A stretch of 61,376 bases of DNA, from NCBI GenBank assembly GCA_003158175.1, contig PMHJ01000015.1:31731-93106 (forward strand). Reading direction: 5' to 3'. The DNA is from Candidatus Cybelea septentrionalis (GTDB lineage: Bacteria; Vulcanimicrobiota; Vulcanimicrobiia; Vulcanimicrobiales; Vulcanimicrobiaceae). The position numbers were made by a program, and so were the translations under genes. The notes under the pieces were generated by a model. The model was not told the DNA's origin, did no database searches, and saw only the letters and a list, made by a program, of their open reading frames with translations. Positions 25,737 to 34,679 of this stretch are shown here, in pieces. Each line of letters begins with the position of its first letter. Position 1 is the first letter of the stretch.

Positions 25737-26872
25737 ACGTCGCGATCATTTCGTCGCGTTTTCCTCGCTTCGGTGCCGAGGCATTTCTCGGAGCCGAGCT
25801 CAACGGACTGCGCCCGCACTTCGATCGCGTCATCGTCGTACCGGCACGGGAGTCGCTGTTTTCTCGCCGCACGCTGAGTGACGCGTTTCGGACGGTGCGT
25901 TCGCACCCCACACGCATCGCAGGAGTCCTTAAACTCCTGTTCCTCGGTTCGAGCCGGCCCACGGTGTTCCTCAAGAATTTGTTGATTCTCCCAAAAGGCC
26001 TCGCGGTGGCGCGAACGGTCGAGTTGGAAAAGGTCGATCACATCCATGCCTACTGGATGTCGGCGCCGGCTACCGTCGCGCTCGTCGCGTCCCAAATGAC
26101 CGGCGTACCGTGGAGCTCGAGCGCTCACCGCTGGGATATCTACGAAAACAATCTCCTGCGCCCTAAAGCCGAAAGGGCGACGTTCCTGCGCACGATTTCG
26201 GAGCGTGGAAGCCGCGATCTCGCAAAGCTGATCGGAGTAAAGGATCGCGCGAAGGTCACGCAGGTCCGAGTCGGCGTGAAGATTCCCGCGATCCAACCGC
26301 GCAACTCCAGCGGGCCCGTTCGCCTGCTCTGTGCGGCGAACCTCATCGAGCAGAAAGGCCATCTCGATCTGCTCGAAGCCCTCGCAGTGGTCGCGGCGCG
26401 AAACGTCGATTACCGTTGCGATATCGCCGGGAGCGGACCGCTCTACGCTCAGATAGAGCGCCGTATCGGGGAACTCGGCCTGTCGAGCCTCGTCTTCTTG
26501 CGCGGCCGCATCGATCATGCGCAGCTGCTCGACAGCCTGCGGCGTGGCGAATACGACGTCGCGGTACTCGCGAGCCGCAGCGAGGGACGCGGTCGCATGG
26601 AAGGCATCCCGGTCGCCTTGATCGAGGCGATGGCGGCGGGCGTGCCGTGCGTCGCGACCGATTCAGGCAGCATTCCTGAACTTCTTGACGAGACTTCGGG
26701 CTTCGTCGTGCCGGTGGGCGATGCGAAACGCTTTGCCGACGCGATCGAACGCGTGGCAACGTCCGCGGGCTTGCGTCTGCAGCTCGGCCGTAATGCTCGC
26801 CGGCGTATCGTGCAGCACTTCAATGTCGAGCAAACCGGTCCAGCCTTAGCGGAGCTGATCATTCAATCATGA
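25733..26872 (+). CDS. GT4-family glycosyltransferase
   Basis: 379 residues, GT-B fold. The N-terminal part starts with a Rossmann strand (MNVAIISSRFPRFGAEAFLG) and contains DHIHAYWMSAPATVAL. The C-terminal half has the nucleotide-sugar binding part (RLLCAANLIEQKGHLDLLEA, then GIPVALIEAMAAGVPCVATD) with the Glu-x7-Glu pattern. It should add a sugar to the lipid-linked repeat unit in the cytoplasm. It overlaps both neighbours by 4 bp. Donor and linkage cannot be read. Confidence 0.87.
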   Translation: MNVAIISSRFPRFGAEAFLGAELNGLRPHFDRVIVVPARESLFSRRTLSDAFRTVRSHPTRIAGVLKLLFLGSSRPTVFLKNLLILPKGLAVARTVELEKVDHIHAYWMSAPATVALVASQMTGVPWSSSAHRWDIYENNLLRPKAERATFLRTISERGSRDLAKLIGVKDRAKVTQVRVGVKIPAIQPRNSSGPVRLLCAANLIEQKGHLDLLEALAVVAARNVDYRCDIAGSGPLYAQIERRIGELGLSSLVFLRGRIDHAQLLDSLRRGEYDVAVLASRSEGRGRMEGIPVALIEAMAAGVPCVATDSGSIPELLDETSGFVVPVGDAKRFADAIERVATSAGLRLQLGRNARRRIVQHFNVEQTGPALAELIIQS

Positions 26873-28161
26873 AAATTTGTGTAATAGGCCTCGGGTATGT
26901 CGGCCTTCCAACCGCCGCGCTGGCAGCCGGCAGCGGACATACGGTATCTGGCTACGATAGCAATGCGCAGCTGCGCGAAGCGCTCCGCGCCGTTCGGACG
27001 AACGGATACGAAAAGGACGTTCGGGAGGTCGTTGCTTCCGCCATCCGTGAGGAGCGGCTGGTAATCTGCGATCGCGTCGAGCCCGCGGATGCCTATATAA
27101 TCTGCGTTCCAACGCCGACCATTAGTGGCCGCCCCGACATGCGTCACGTCGAATCGGCCCTCTCGGCGGTCGCCGCCGTCGTGTCGGCCGAAGAACTGAT
27201 CGTCGTCGAGTCGACGGTTCCGCCCGGCACGACCGAACGAGTCGTTCGTCAGGCGCTGCGAGCAGCGGGAAAAGGCTTTCTCAACGTGCGCATCGCGCAC
27301 GCTCCCGAGCGCATTCTTCCCGGCGATATCATGCGGGAGCTTCGGGAGAACGATCGCATCGTCGGCGGCCGCACGCCGGAGGATGCGGCGGGCGCACGCG
27401 ATCTCTACGCCTCATTCGTGAGCGGACGGATTCACGTCACCGATCTACGGACCGCAGAGTTTGTTAAAGTGATCGAAAACACGTATCGCGACGTCAACAT
27501 CGCCCTTGCCAATGAACTCGCGCTGTTCTGTGAAGAAATCGACATCGACGTCTGGCATGCCATTTCGTTGGCGAACAACCATCCACGGGTCAATATCCTC
27601 AGACCTGGCCCGGGAGTCGGAGGCCATTGCATTCCGATCGATCCGCGCTTTCTCGCCGATCAGAATCCGTTTGCCACCGAGCTGATCCAGGCGTCCCGGC
27701 GGGTGAACGAGCGCATGCCAAACCTGATCGTGCGCCGCGTCGTTAGTCTGATTGGCGAAGGCGACGGCGAGCGCAAGGTCACGATCCTCGGCGCGAGCTA
27801 CAAGGCGAACGTCGACGATGTTCGGGAAAGCCCGGCGCGGCGAATCGGGGACCTTTTGGAAGAGCGCGGCTTCCGTACGTCCGTTTACGACCCGCTAGCG
27901 CGACTTCCCGGCGCAGCCCAGAGCCTGCAGGAAGCGGCCGAGGGGAGCGATGCGATCCTCTTGGCCGTGAATCACGACGCGTTTCGCGAGATCGATCCGA
28001 TGGGACTGGCGCCGATCGTGCGCTCGCGCGTCTTGATCGATTGCCACAATTTCTTCTCCGAGCAGGCATGGTCGGCAGCCGGGTTCCGCGTCTACGCCCT
28101 CGGCCGAGGCTCGCACTTTACGCTTCCGCAGGCATTCCGACAGCAAAGTTCATCGGCGTGA
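26869..28161 (+). CDS. Nucleotide-sugar dehydrogenase (UDP-ManNAcA/UDP-glucose DH family)
   Basis: 430 residues. NAD-binding Rossmann start MKICVIGLGYVGLPTAALAA; central part with FVKVIENTYRDVNIALANEL; catalytic Cys in PGVGGHCIPIDPRFL; C-terminal UDP-binding domain (VTILGASYKANVDDVRESPA). The GVGGHCI-(P/A)-(I/V)DP form is more like WecC-type UDP-N-acetylmannosaminuronate dehydrogenases than UDP-glucose dehydrogenases, but the substrate is uncertain. It oxidises the 6-hydroxyl of a UDP-sugar twice to a uronic acid, so the polymer is probably acidic. It overlaps both neighbours by 4 bp. Confidence 0.9.
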   Translation: MKICVIGLGYVGLPTAALAAGSGHTVSGYDSNAQLREALRAVRTNGYEKDVREVVASAIREERLVICDRVEPADAYIICVPTPTISGRPDMRHVESALSAVAAVVSAEELIVVESTVPPGTTERVVRQALRAAGKGFLNVRIAHAPERILPGDIMRELRENDRIVGGRTPEDAAGARDLYASFVSGRIHVTDLRTAEFVKVIENTYRDVNIALANELALFCEEIDIDVWHAISLANNHPRVNILRPGPGVGGHCIPIDPRFLADQNPFATELIQASRRVNERMPNLIVRRVVSLIGEGDGERKVTILGASYKANVDDVRESPARRIGDLLEERGFRTSVYDPLARLPGAAQSLQEAAEGSDAILLAVNHDAFREIDPMGLAPIVRSRVLIDCHNFFSEQAWSAAGFRVYALGRGSHFTLPQAFRQQSSSA

Positions 28162-29669
28162 TCATTACAGTGCTGGTCGACGGTCCGAGCGTCGCTCGCT
28201 GGAAGGTCGATTGTATTGGGCTGCTGCGCGAGGGTAACGATGTCGAAGTCTGCCGGCTCGGCGATAAGCACCGGTACGACTCGCGAGCACTCGCAAGACG
28301 TCTCCTTGGCGGAACGGCGCTTCGCTCCGCGCCGGTCTCCGCCAATCGAGATGCGAGCCGTGAGTGCGACATCGTCCTCGATCTTCGGACGAACGGCGGG
28401 ACCGATCCGCCGGACGTCGGCCGCGCCGCGTACTGGTTTTTCTGCGACGACGACGGAAGCACGCTGGGCGAGCTCCCCGGCGCGCGAGCGATCGCCGACG
28501 GCTCGCCGACGTTTACTTTGGAACTGCGCACCTACCGCACTGGCGAAGGTTTTACAGCGCTGCGCAGCGGTACGTTCAAGTCGCTCTACACCTACGCGCG
28601 CTCGATGCAGATCGCGCTCGAGGAATGTAAACGTTGGCCGGCGCTGGCGATCGACGTTGCAGCCGCGCTGGGACGCCCGGATCGTCGCCGGAAGCCGCCG
28701 CGTTATGAAGCGTCGCGTCCATTGTTCGCGCAGCTCGCGCTGCGGCTCGCGGGCGCCTTCCTCTCTCACGCGTTCGTACATCTGTTCGTCGACGCTCGCT
28801 GGAGCGTTGGCTTGATTCACGGCTCCCCGGGAAGCTTTCTTTCGAAGAACTACCACCCCAAAATTCAGTGGCTCGGCGATCGTTCCGCGGAGTTCCTGGC
28901 GGATCCGTTTGTATTTCGTCTGCCGGATAGCCGCTATATTATGTGCGAGCGGCTCGATGGCGCGACTCGAACCGGTTTCATTTCGTGCATTGAAATCGAG
29001 GCCGGCGGCAAGGTGATGGGCGAACGGACCGTTATCCGCTCGGCCTCGCACCTGTCATATCCGTACGTCTTCGAACACGACGGCACATGGTATATGGTTC
29101 CCGAAAGCGCGCAGGACCGCTGCGTCGCCCTCTATCGCGGACTCGAGCTCCCCTACAAGTGGGAGCGAGTCGCGACGTTGATCGAGGGCGTTGCAACTTG
29201 CGACAACACGATCGTGCGGCACAACGGACTCTGGTGGCTTTTCTGCACGCACAAATCGCGCGATTCGAGTCTCAATCTCTTTCTCTATCATGCGCGGGAC
29301 CTTCTGGGGCCGTGGCAGCCGCACGTTGCAAATCCCGTCAAGACGGACGTTCGCTCATCTCGGCCTGCGGGCATGCCGTTTCTTTCCAACGGCGAACTCT
29401 ACCGCCCGGCGCAGGACTGTGCGCGAGCTTACGGCGACGCCATTACGTTTAACCGCGTTACGGCCTTGACCGAGCACGAGTTCTCCGAAGAGCTCGTCTC
29501 CACGTTCCGTCGCGATATAACCAACAGGGCCTCGCACGGTGCTCACACGATTTCGTACTCCGACGGCATGATGGCGATCGATTCGAAGACCGTCATATTC
29601 GCTACCCCAAGCGTTATTCGCCGCCGCTTGGGAGAGCTCGCCACGCGCATCGTGTGCCCCGCGACATGA
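28158..29669 (+). CDS. GINT1-like / formyltransferase-like two-domain protein
   Basis: 503 residues from GTG 28158, which overlaps the preceding stop (GTGA). The N-terminal ~200 residues begin ITVLVDGPSVARWKVDCIGL and look like the small domain before formyltransferase-type or glycosyl domains. The C-terminal ~280 residues form a five-bladed-propeller-like domain: FLADPFVFRLPDSRYIMCER, SHLSYPYVFEHDGTWYMVPE and YRPAQDCARAYGDAI. This matches proteins related to the N-terminal domain of plant glucosamine inositolphosphorylceramide transferase 1. Bacterial members occur in polysaccharide loci; the reaction is unknown. It probably edits or adds a sugar. Confidence 0.7.
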   Translation: MIITVLVDGPSVARWKVDCIGLLREGNDVEVCRLGDKHRYDSRALARRLLGGTALRSAPVSANRDASRECDIVLDLRTNGGTDPPDVGRAAYWFFCDDDGSTLGELPGARAIADGSPTFTLELRTYRTGEGFTALRSGTFKSLYTYARSMQIALEECKRWPALAIDVAAALGRPDRRRKPPRYEASRPLFAQLALRLAGAFLSHAFVHLFVDARWSVGLIHGSPGSFLSKNYHPKIQWLGDRSAEFLADPFVFRLPDSRYIMCERLDGATRTGFISCIEIEAGGKVMGERTVIRSASHLSYPYVFEHDGTWYMVPESAQDRCVALYRGLELPYKWERVATLIEGVATCDNTIVRHNGLWWLFCTHKSRDSSLNLFLYHARDLLGPWQPHVANPVKTDVRSSRPAGMPFLSNGELYRPAQDCARAYGDAITFNRVTALTEHEFSEELVSTFRRDITNRASHGAHTISYSDGMMAIDSKTVIFATPSVIRRRLGELATRIVCPAT

Positions 29670-31057
29670 TCGCCAGACGGCTCGACGCCGATCCCTTTGC
29701 ATTCTTGCGGACGCCGCTGCTCGTTCCCGTCGCGATAACATGCGTCGGATTTGCCATTGCGATGTTCGCAGCGACGTCAAACTATCCGATGGGCTTGCTC
29801 GTCGCTATCGGCATCGCGCTGATGCCTGGGCTGCTGGCGTTGAGCTGGACGAGTCCGTTGATCTTCCCGTACGGTGCGTACGCCATGCTGGTTCCGTTCG
29901 ACCTGCTGCTCTCCATACCGCAGCTGGGAACGGTTGCGCGCCTGTGCGGCGCGCTTTCGGGCGTGGCACTTCTCTTCTGGCTGGTTCGCAATCGAAACAT
30001 CGTCGTTCCGGGCCCCGCGCTCGGTGTCTGGGCGGCGTTCATTCTGTGGTCTGGCATCTCGCTGACCTGGACGATGGATTCTACCAACGCGGGGCGAGAA
30101 GTGGGAACGCTCGCGCAGCTTGGCTTCCTGTACGCGATCGTATCGCTCGTTCCGGCAACGCTGCGCGACGCACGGGCGGTCTGCGTCGCGGTCGTCCTCG
30201 GCGGCCTTGCCGCCGCTCTCTTCGGCATTCGCGAGCTCGCGCACCCAACCGTTACGCAACAGCTGATCAATCAAGTCTCCGACCGCATTCCGCTCCTTAT
30301 GGGAAACCAGCGGCTCGATATCAACGAGTTCGCCGACAGTTTGCTGCTGCCGATGGCGCTCGTAACCGTCTATACGGTGCGCGCACGTAAGCTTGCGCTC
30401 AAGTTCTGCGGGATCGGGGGGATCTGCTTGCTGCTCTACGCGATGAGTTTGGCGGCCTCGCGCGAGGCCTTCGTCGCCGTCGCACTGATGTTTGCTTACT
30501 TTCTCTTCGTTCTGCCCGAACGGCGTCAGATCGGTTTGGTGGCGGTCGCATTGACGGCGCTGGCCAGCGCAAACGGGAACTTGCTGCATCGATTTCTTTC
30601 CGCTTCTGCGAGCGGGGGCTCGGGCCGCCTCGACATCTGGAGTACCGGCGTGGCAGCGTTCCGCGAGCACTGGATCTTCGGCGCCGGGAGCGGATCGTTT
30701 GCCGCCGCGTACGATCGCGTCTACCTCAAGGTATTCCAAAACTACGACATGGGCTGGTCGCGCGCCGCGCATAATATGCTGATCCAGAACGGCGTCGAAT
30801 ACGGAGTCATCGGCCTCGTGCTGCTCGCCGGCGCACTGATCTTCACCTTTCGCAGCCTGCCCAAACTCGGGCCCGATCATCCGCTCTTCGGGATGCGCGC
30901 GGGCTTAGTGGGCGCGCTGCTCGGCCTTTGCGTCGCCGGCTTCTTCGTCGATCTTACGACCGCAAAGGTCTTCTGGTTGGCGCTGAGCCTCTTCGCGCTG
31001 CTGCGAGCCTGTGTGGCAAACGGCGAATTCGCGCGAGAGGCTACGGTGCCGGTATGA
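29666..31057 (+). CDS. O-antigen ligase / Wzy-type polymerase
   Basis: 463 residues from ATG 29666 (ATGA overlap with the previous gene). At least ten membrane helices are visible, with a large periplasmic loop between about residues 200 and 400 ending in AHNMLIQNGVEYGVIGLVLL. The 'AHN--l-----yG--G' pattern is the hallmark of the Wzy_C/O-antigen ligase superfamily. In this setting it is most likely the polymerase that joins repeat units in the periplasm; a ligase role is also possible. Confidence 0.85.
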   Translation: MIARRLDADPFAFLRTPLLVPVAITCVGFAIAMFAATSNYPMGLLVAIGIALMPGLLALSWTSPLIFPYGAYAMLVPFDLLLSIPQLGTVARLCGALSGVALLFWLVRNRNIVVPGPALGVWAAFILWSGISLTWTMDSTNAGREVGTLAQLGFLYAIVSLVPATLRDARAVCVAVVLGGLAAALFGIRELAHPTVTQQLINQVSDRIPLLMGNQRLDINEFADSLLLPMALVTVYTVRARKLALKFCGIGGICLLLYAMSLAASREAFVAVALMFAYFLFVLPERRQIGLVAVALTALASANGNLLHRFLSASASGGSGRLDIWSTGVAAFREHWIFGAGSGSFAAAYDRVYLKVFQNYDMGWSRAAHNMLIQNGVEYGVIGLVLLAGALIFTFRSLPKLGPDHPLFGMRAGLVGALLGLCVAGFFVDLTTAKVFWLALSLFALLRACVANGEFAREATVPV

Positions 31058-32313
31058 TGTTTGCGCTGCTGCTCGCCGTCGTTTTCGCCGCGCCCAAACA
31101 CGTGCTGACCTTCCTCTACTACAATCAGTCGTTCGGCGCGACGGCGGTCAACGCCAAGGTTAGTCCGCAATTCATGGCGGCGCGCGCCGATTTTGTCGAG
31201 ACGAGCGGCTTCAATAACGACGCGGTCAACGCTTTCAAAATGGCCGGCGGACGATTCGCCGGCACATATGTCGATCCAACCTACGTTCCCTATTGCGTGC
31301 CTCCGTTCGAGCCTCCGGCGGGAGGGTGTGCCGGCCAAATCGGCAATCTCGACCCGCGCGAGGGCGCATGGTTCCACGATTCGCGCGCGGGGCGCGTCCA
31401 TCGGGCCGATTCGTATACGAAGCAGTATCAGGAGTTTCTAAATCCGGCCGCGGCCGCCGCGCAAGAGGCCGTCGTGCGGTGGATGAAGGGCTATCTCTCG
31501 AAGTCGCCCGCGCTCGACTTTTTCTTCGCCGACGACACCGGATCCACGTTTAGCGGACCCGACGGAACGCCACGCTCCGGCATGTTCTATGGCTTCAACG
31601 CGGTCGCGACGGAGATCGTGAACGATGCTGCCTGGATTGCCGGCGAGAACGCGCTGATCGCTGTTGCGCCGCGAAAGTTGATTCTCAACGGCGGCGATGG
31701 TTTTCGGCCGGCGTACGACGGCGCCTTCCTCAAGAATGCCAACGTCGCCGGCGCAAATCACGAGGGATGCTTCAACGCGGCGCCGCGCGGCAAGGTGAGC
31801 GACGCCAACGGTCTCTGGACGAATCAGGCCGACGGTCTGCTAGCCGACCTTCCGTTTCGAAAGTATTCCCTGTGCATGATGAACGGGCCGCCCACACCGG
31901 CGAACCGTCTTTACGCCCTCGCTTCGTGGTGGCTCACCTACGATCCAAACTACTCCGTCGTCGCGCCGATCGCTCCGGCCGCCGACGGCACCTCGCTCTT
32001 TCCCGAGTACGACATCGTTCCGCTCGGGCCAAAAACCTCTGCTGCCGGCGGCCGCGTTCGCACGCTGCGCCGCGACGGTGTCTACGTGCGCGAGTTCGCG
32101 CAGTGTTTTCAAAACGGAATGGCGATCGGAGCCTGCGCGGCCGTCGTCAACCCAACGAGTTCGCCGCGTGCTGTTCCGTCGCTGAGCGGGGGCTATACTC
32201 GCGCGTTGACGCTCAACGACGCGAGCTCCGTTTCCGGCGGTCGTGCGCTTTGGAGATTACATGCAACCCTTGGTGCTTTGGGCCCAGTGCAGGCCCTCAT
32301 TTTGAAGCAATGA
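31054..32313 (+). CDS. Secreted TIM-barrel-like protein, putative glycoside hydrolase
   Basis: 419 residues. A short signal peptide (MMFALLLAVVFAAPKHVL) precedes a barrel-like domain in which strands end with acidic residues: FVETSGFNN, GGRFAGTYVDPTYVP and LDFFFADDTGSTF. This resembles GH114/GHL-type polysaccharide hydrolases, which carry catalytic Asp/Glu at such positions, but I cannot name a family with certainty. A periplasmic hydrolase or lyase is a normal part of exopolysaccharide loci, where it trims polymer. It overlaps neighbours by 4 bp at each end, so it belongs to the operon. Confidence 0.55.
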   Translation: MMFALLLAVVFAAPKHVLTFLYYNQSFGATAVNAKVSPQFMAARADFVETSGFNNDAVNAFKMAGGRFAGTYVDPTYVPYCVPPFEPPAGGCAGQIGNLDPREGAWFHDSRAGRVHRADSYTKQYQEFLNPAAAAAQEAVVRWMKGYLSKSPALDFFFADDTGSTFSGPDGTPRSGMFYGFNAVATEIVNDAAWIAGENALIAVAPRKLILNGGDGFRPAYDGAFLKNANVAGANHEGCFNAAPRGKVSDANGLWTNQADGLLADLPFRKYSLCMMNGPPTPANRLYALASWWLTYDPNYSVVAPIAPAADGTSLFPEYDIVPLGPKTSAAGGRVRTLRRDGVYVREFAQCFQNGMAIGACAAVVNPTSSPRAVPSLSGGYTRALTLNDASSVSGGRALWRLHATLGALGPVQALILKQ

Positions 32314-33467
32314 TCGCTCCTGAAGTCGCCATTTCCATGGACCTTCGCTACTCGCATCCGCGTCCGTGGCCAGGCGATAATAGCCCGATGATCGTCGATC
32401 GCTTTTCGAGCTTTCACGAGCTCGAAGCGCTGGAATCTCGCTGGCGCGAGTTGTTCGCGTCGGATCCCCATGCGAATTTCTTCCTTTCGTGGGAATGGAT
32501 CTGCGCGTGTCTGGCAACGGATAGAACGCCTTGGCTCGTGCTCGGCGTGCGCGCCGGCGACGGTCCGTATCTCGCCTTCCTCGCGCTCAACTACGGCAGA
32601 TTTCCGGCGGTCGGTCCGCCCGTCAATCGCGAGCTCTACCTCGCGGGCGTCCCACGCAGCGACTACACGGGCATGCTCGCCGTACCGGGTGAGGAGACTC
32701 GCGTCATTCCCGCGCTCGCGGGCTACATCGACGCGCTTCCATGGGATAACTTCTCGCTCAACGATTGTGCCGACGAACGCATGGCGATGCTCGTCCGCGA
32801 GTTCCCTGCGAGCCGGTACGTGGTTACCTCGGGCGAGCCGACGCCGTGCCCGTACATCGACCTTCCCGCGACCTGGGAAGAGTACGTCTCCAGCCGCGGC
32901 GTCGCCACGCGCCGTACGCTGCGCGCCAAAATTCGTAAGACCGAAGCGCTGCCGGGCTACCACTTTCGCTGGGTGCCAAAAGAAGAAGGCGCAGAGGCCG
33001 TCGAGCTGCTCTTGGCGCTCAACAGCGCGCGCTGGAAAAAAGACGTCAAAAAACGGCGACGCATCTTTGGCGAGCTTTTCCGCCGCTGTTACGCGTCCGG
33101 ACGGTTCGTCGTCGCAACTCTGCACGCCGGAGAGACGCTGCTCGCCGCTCAAGGCTCCTTCGTGGAGCCGTCCACGGGAACGTTCTTGGGTTACATGATG
33201 GGGTACAACCCGGATTTCGCAAAGCTCTCGCCGGGCGCGGTGCTCGTTGGCTTGAGCACGCGTCACGCGATCGAGCATGGCTTCAAGCGCTACGATTTGG
33301 CGCGCGGCGGAGAAGAGTACAAGCTCTCGCTCTGCAGCGGCGTGCAGTATACGAACCACGTGAAGCTGACGCGGCGCGGCTTGCGAGTGGCGGCCGTCAA
33401 TGCCGGCCGTTCCGGGTTTGTCGCGGCAAAGGGCGTCGCTCGCAGGTTGCTGAGGGGTCCGGCATGA
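32310..33467 (+). CDS. GNAT-fold acyltransferase (FemAB/BioF2-like)
   Basis: 385 residues from ATG 32310 (ATGA overlap). An N-terminal domain with SWEWICACLATDRTPWL is followed by a Gcn5-like domain with VASRGVATRRTLRAKIRK-type sequence and LLLALNSARWKKDVKKRR, then LLAAQGSFVEPSTGTFLGYM and SPGAVLVGLSTRHAIEHGF. This matches 'CelD/BioF2' acyltransferases found in cellulose and exopolysaccharide loci. It probably acetylates or acylates a sugar in the repeat unit, but the acceptor is unknown. Cytoplasmic. Confidence 0.8.
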   Translation: MIAPEVAISMDLRYSHPRPWPGDNSPMIVDRFSSFHELEALESRWRELFASDPHANFFLSWEWICACLATDRTPWLVLGVRAGDGPYLAFLALNYGRFPAVGPPVNRELYLAGVPRSDYTGMLAVPGEETRVIPALAGYIDALPWDNFSLNDCADERMAMLVREFPASRYVVTSGEPTPCPYIDLPATWEEYVSSRGVATRRTLRAKIRKTEALPGYHFRWVPKEEGAEAVELLLALNSARWKKDVKKRRRIFGELFRRCYASGRFVVATLHAGETLLAAQGSFVEPSTGTFLGYMMGYNPDFAKLSPGAVLVGLSTRHAIEHGFKRYDLARGGEEYKLSLCSGVQYTNHVKLTRRGLRVAAVNAGRSGFVAAKGVARRLLRGPA

Positions 33468-34678
33468 CGAAGCCAATTCGCAAAGAGATCGCGATCTTCT
33501 CGCAGTTTTACGATCCGGAACCGTGTGCCGCGAGTAATCGCGTCGCCTCTTTGGCGCGAAGCCTCGCGAACCGCGGACATCTCGTGACCGTCGTCACCGG
33601 CATGCCGACTTTTCCGAAGGGCGTCGTCGATGCGTCGTACCGCGGCGTGCGGCGTTGCATCGACTACGACGGCGCCGTGCGTGTCGTTCGTCGCAGCGCT
33701 CCGCTGGCCGCGCCAGGAGCGCTCGGCGGCCGCCTGAGAAACTGGATCTCGCTGGCCCTCGTGCTGGCTTGGGCGGCGCTGGTCGAACTGCGCGGGACCG
33801 ATACCGTCATCGTTTCGTCGCCGCCGATCACCATGACGCTGCCGGCGCTGGTCGCCGCCTGGCGTCATCGCGCCGCGTTCGTGGTCGACGTGCGCGACGT
33901 CTTTCCGGATATGGGCGTGCGCTTGGGCGTGTGGCGATCGAACAGTGCCGTGGCGCGCGCACTGGGGCTTTTCGTCAAGCTCCTCTACGCTCGCGCCGCG
34001 ATCGTCGTCGCCGTTACCGAGAGCGCTCGTCAATCGATTCTGGCCCGCGGGGTGCCGGCCGAGCGCGTGATACTGGCGCCCAACGGTTTCGACTTTTCCC
34101 AAGAGATCAAGCCGCGTCGGAGCGATGCGCGCCCGATTTTCGAAGTTGCCTACGCCGGCAATATGGGCCTCGCAACCGGCTTGGACATGGTATTGGATGC
34201 CGCGAGGCTGCTGATCGACCGGCGTGACATTCGTTTCGTTCTGGCGGGCGGCGGTCTGGATGCATCGCGGCTCGTCGCGCGCATCGAGAGCGAGCGATTG
34301 ACCAATGTGCGCTTTCTCGGCGTGCTCTCGCGGCCGGAGAGTCTGGCGCTGTTATCGCGGGCCGATGCCGCGATTATTCCGCTTCACGGCGGTCTCGTAG
34401 ATGCGATCCCATCGAAAATGTTCGATGCCTTAGCGGTCGGCTGTCCCATGATTCTCAGCGCGCGAGGTGAAGCCGTGCAGCTCCTCAGAGATAGCGGATG
34501 CGGGATCCACGTCGAGCCCAACGACGCTCGCGCGCTCGCCGACGGCATCGTCCGGTGCCTCGCCCAGAGGGAATCGCTGGAGCGTGGCGCGGTTGCCGGT
34601 CAGGCATTCGTGCGCGAGAACTTCGATCGCGAGCATATCATGCTCGGTTTAGCCCGCAGAATTGGAGCGCTCGCCTAA
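33464..34678 (+). CDS. GT4-family glycosyltransferase (WbuB-like)
   Basis: 404 residues. The N-terminus (IFSQFYDPEPCAASNRVASL) and the segment VVDVRDVFPDMGVRLG are typical of the WbuB/WcaI-like group, which transfers GlcNAc- or FucNAc-type sugars. The C-terminal binding domain has FEVAYAGNMGLATGLDMV, ALLSRADAAIIPLHG and PSKMFDALAVGCPMILSA. The conserved 'PSK--eYlA-G-P' site is present. It overlaps the previous gene by 4 bp and precedes the next by 1 bp. Confidence 0.85.
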   Translation: MTKPIRKEIAIFSQFYDPEPCAASNRVASLARSLANRGHLVTVVTGMPTFPKGVVDASYRGVRRCIDYDGAVRVVRRSAPLAAPGALGGRLRNWISLALVLAWAALVELRGTDTVIVSSPPITMTLPALVAAWRHRAAFVVDVRDVFPDMGVRLGVWRSNSAVARALGLFVKLLYARAAIVVAVTESARQSILARGVPAERVILAPNGFDFSQEIKPRRSDARPIFEVAYAGNMGLATGLDMVLDAARLLIDRRDIRFVLAGGGLDASRLVARIESERLTNVRFLGVLSRPESLALLSRADAAIIPLHGGLVDAIPSKMFDALAVGCPMILSARGEAVQLLRDSGCGIHVEPNDARALADGIVRCLAQRESLERGAVAGQAFVRENFDREHIMLGLARRIGALA

Positions 34679-34679
34679 A

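Noticed and set aside
29777..30880. A 367-residue minus-strand frame opposite the polymerase gene
   Set aside because: It is the antisense of a clear membrane protein, is rich in Arg/Gln/His and has no recognisable motif. Such frames arise from G+C-rich codon use.
31767..32309. N-terminal extension of the GNAT protein
   Set aside because: It is an alternative-frame reading of the preceding gene. ATG 32310 overlaps the previous stop as in the other genes of the operon.
32193..33476. A 427-residue minus-strand frame opposite the GNAT gene
   Set aside because: Same reason: complement of a well-supported gene in a tight operon, with no motif or ribosome-binding site.
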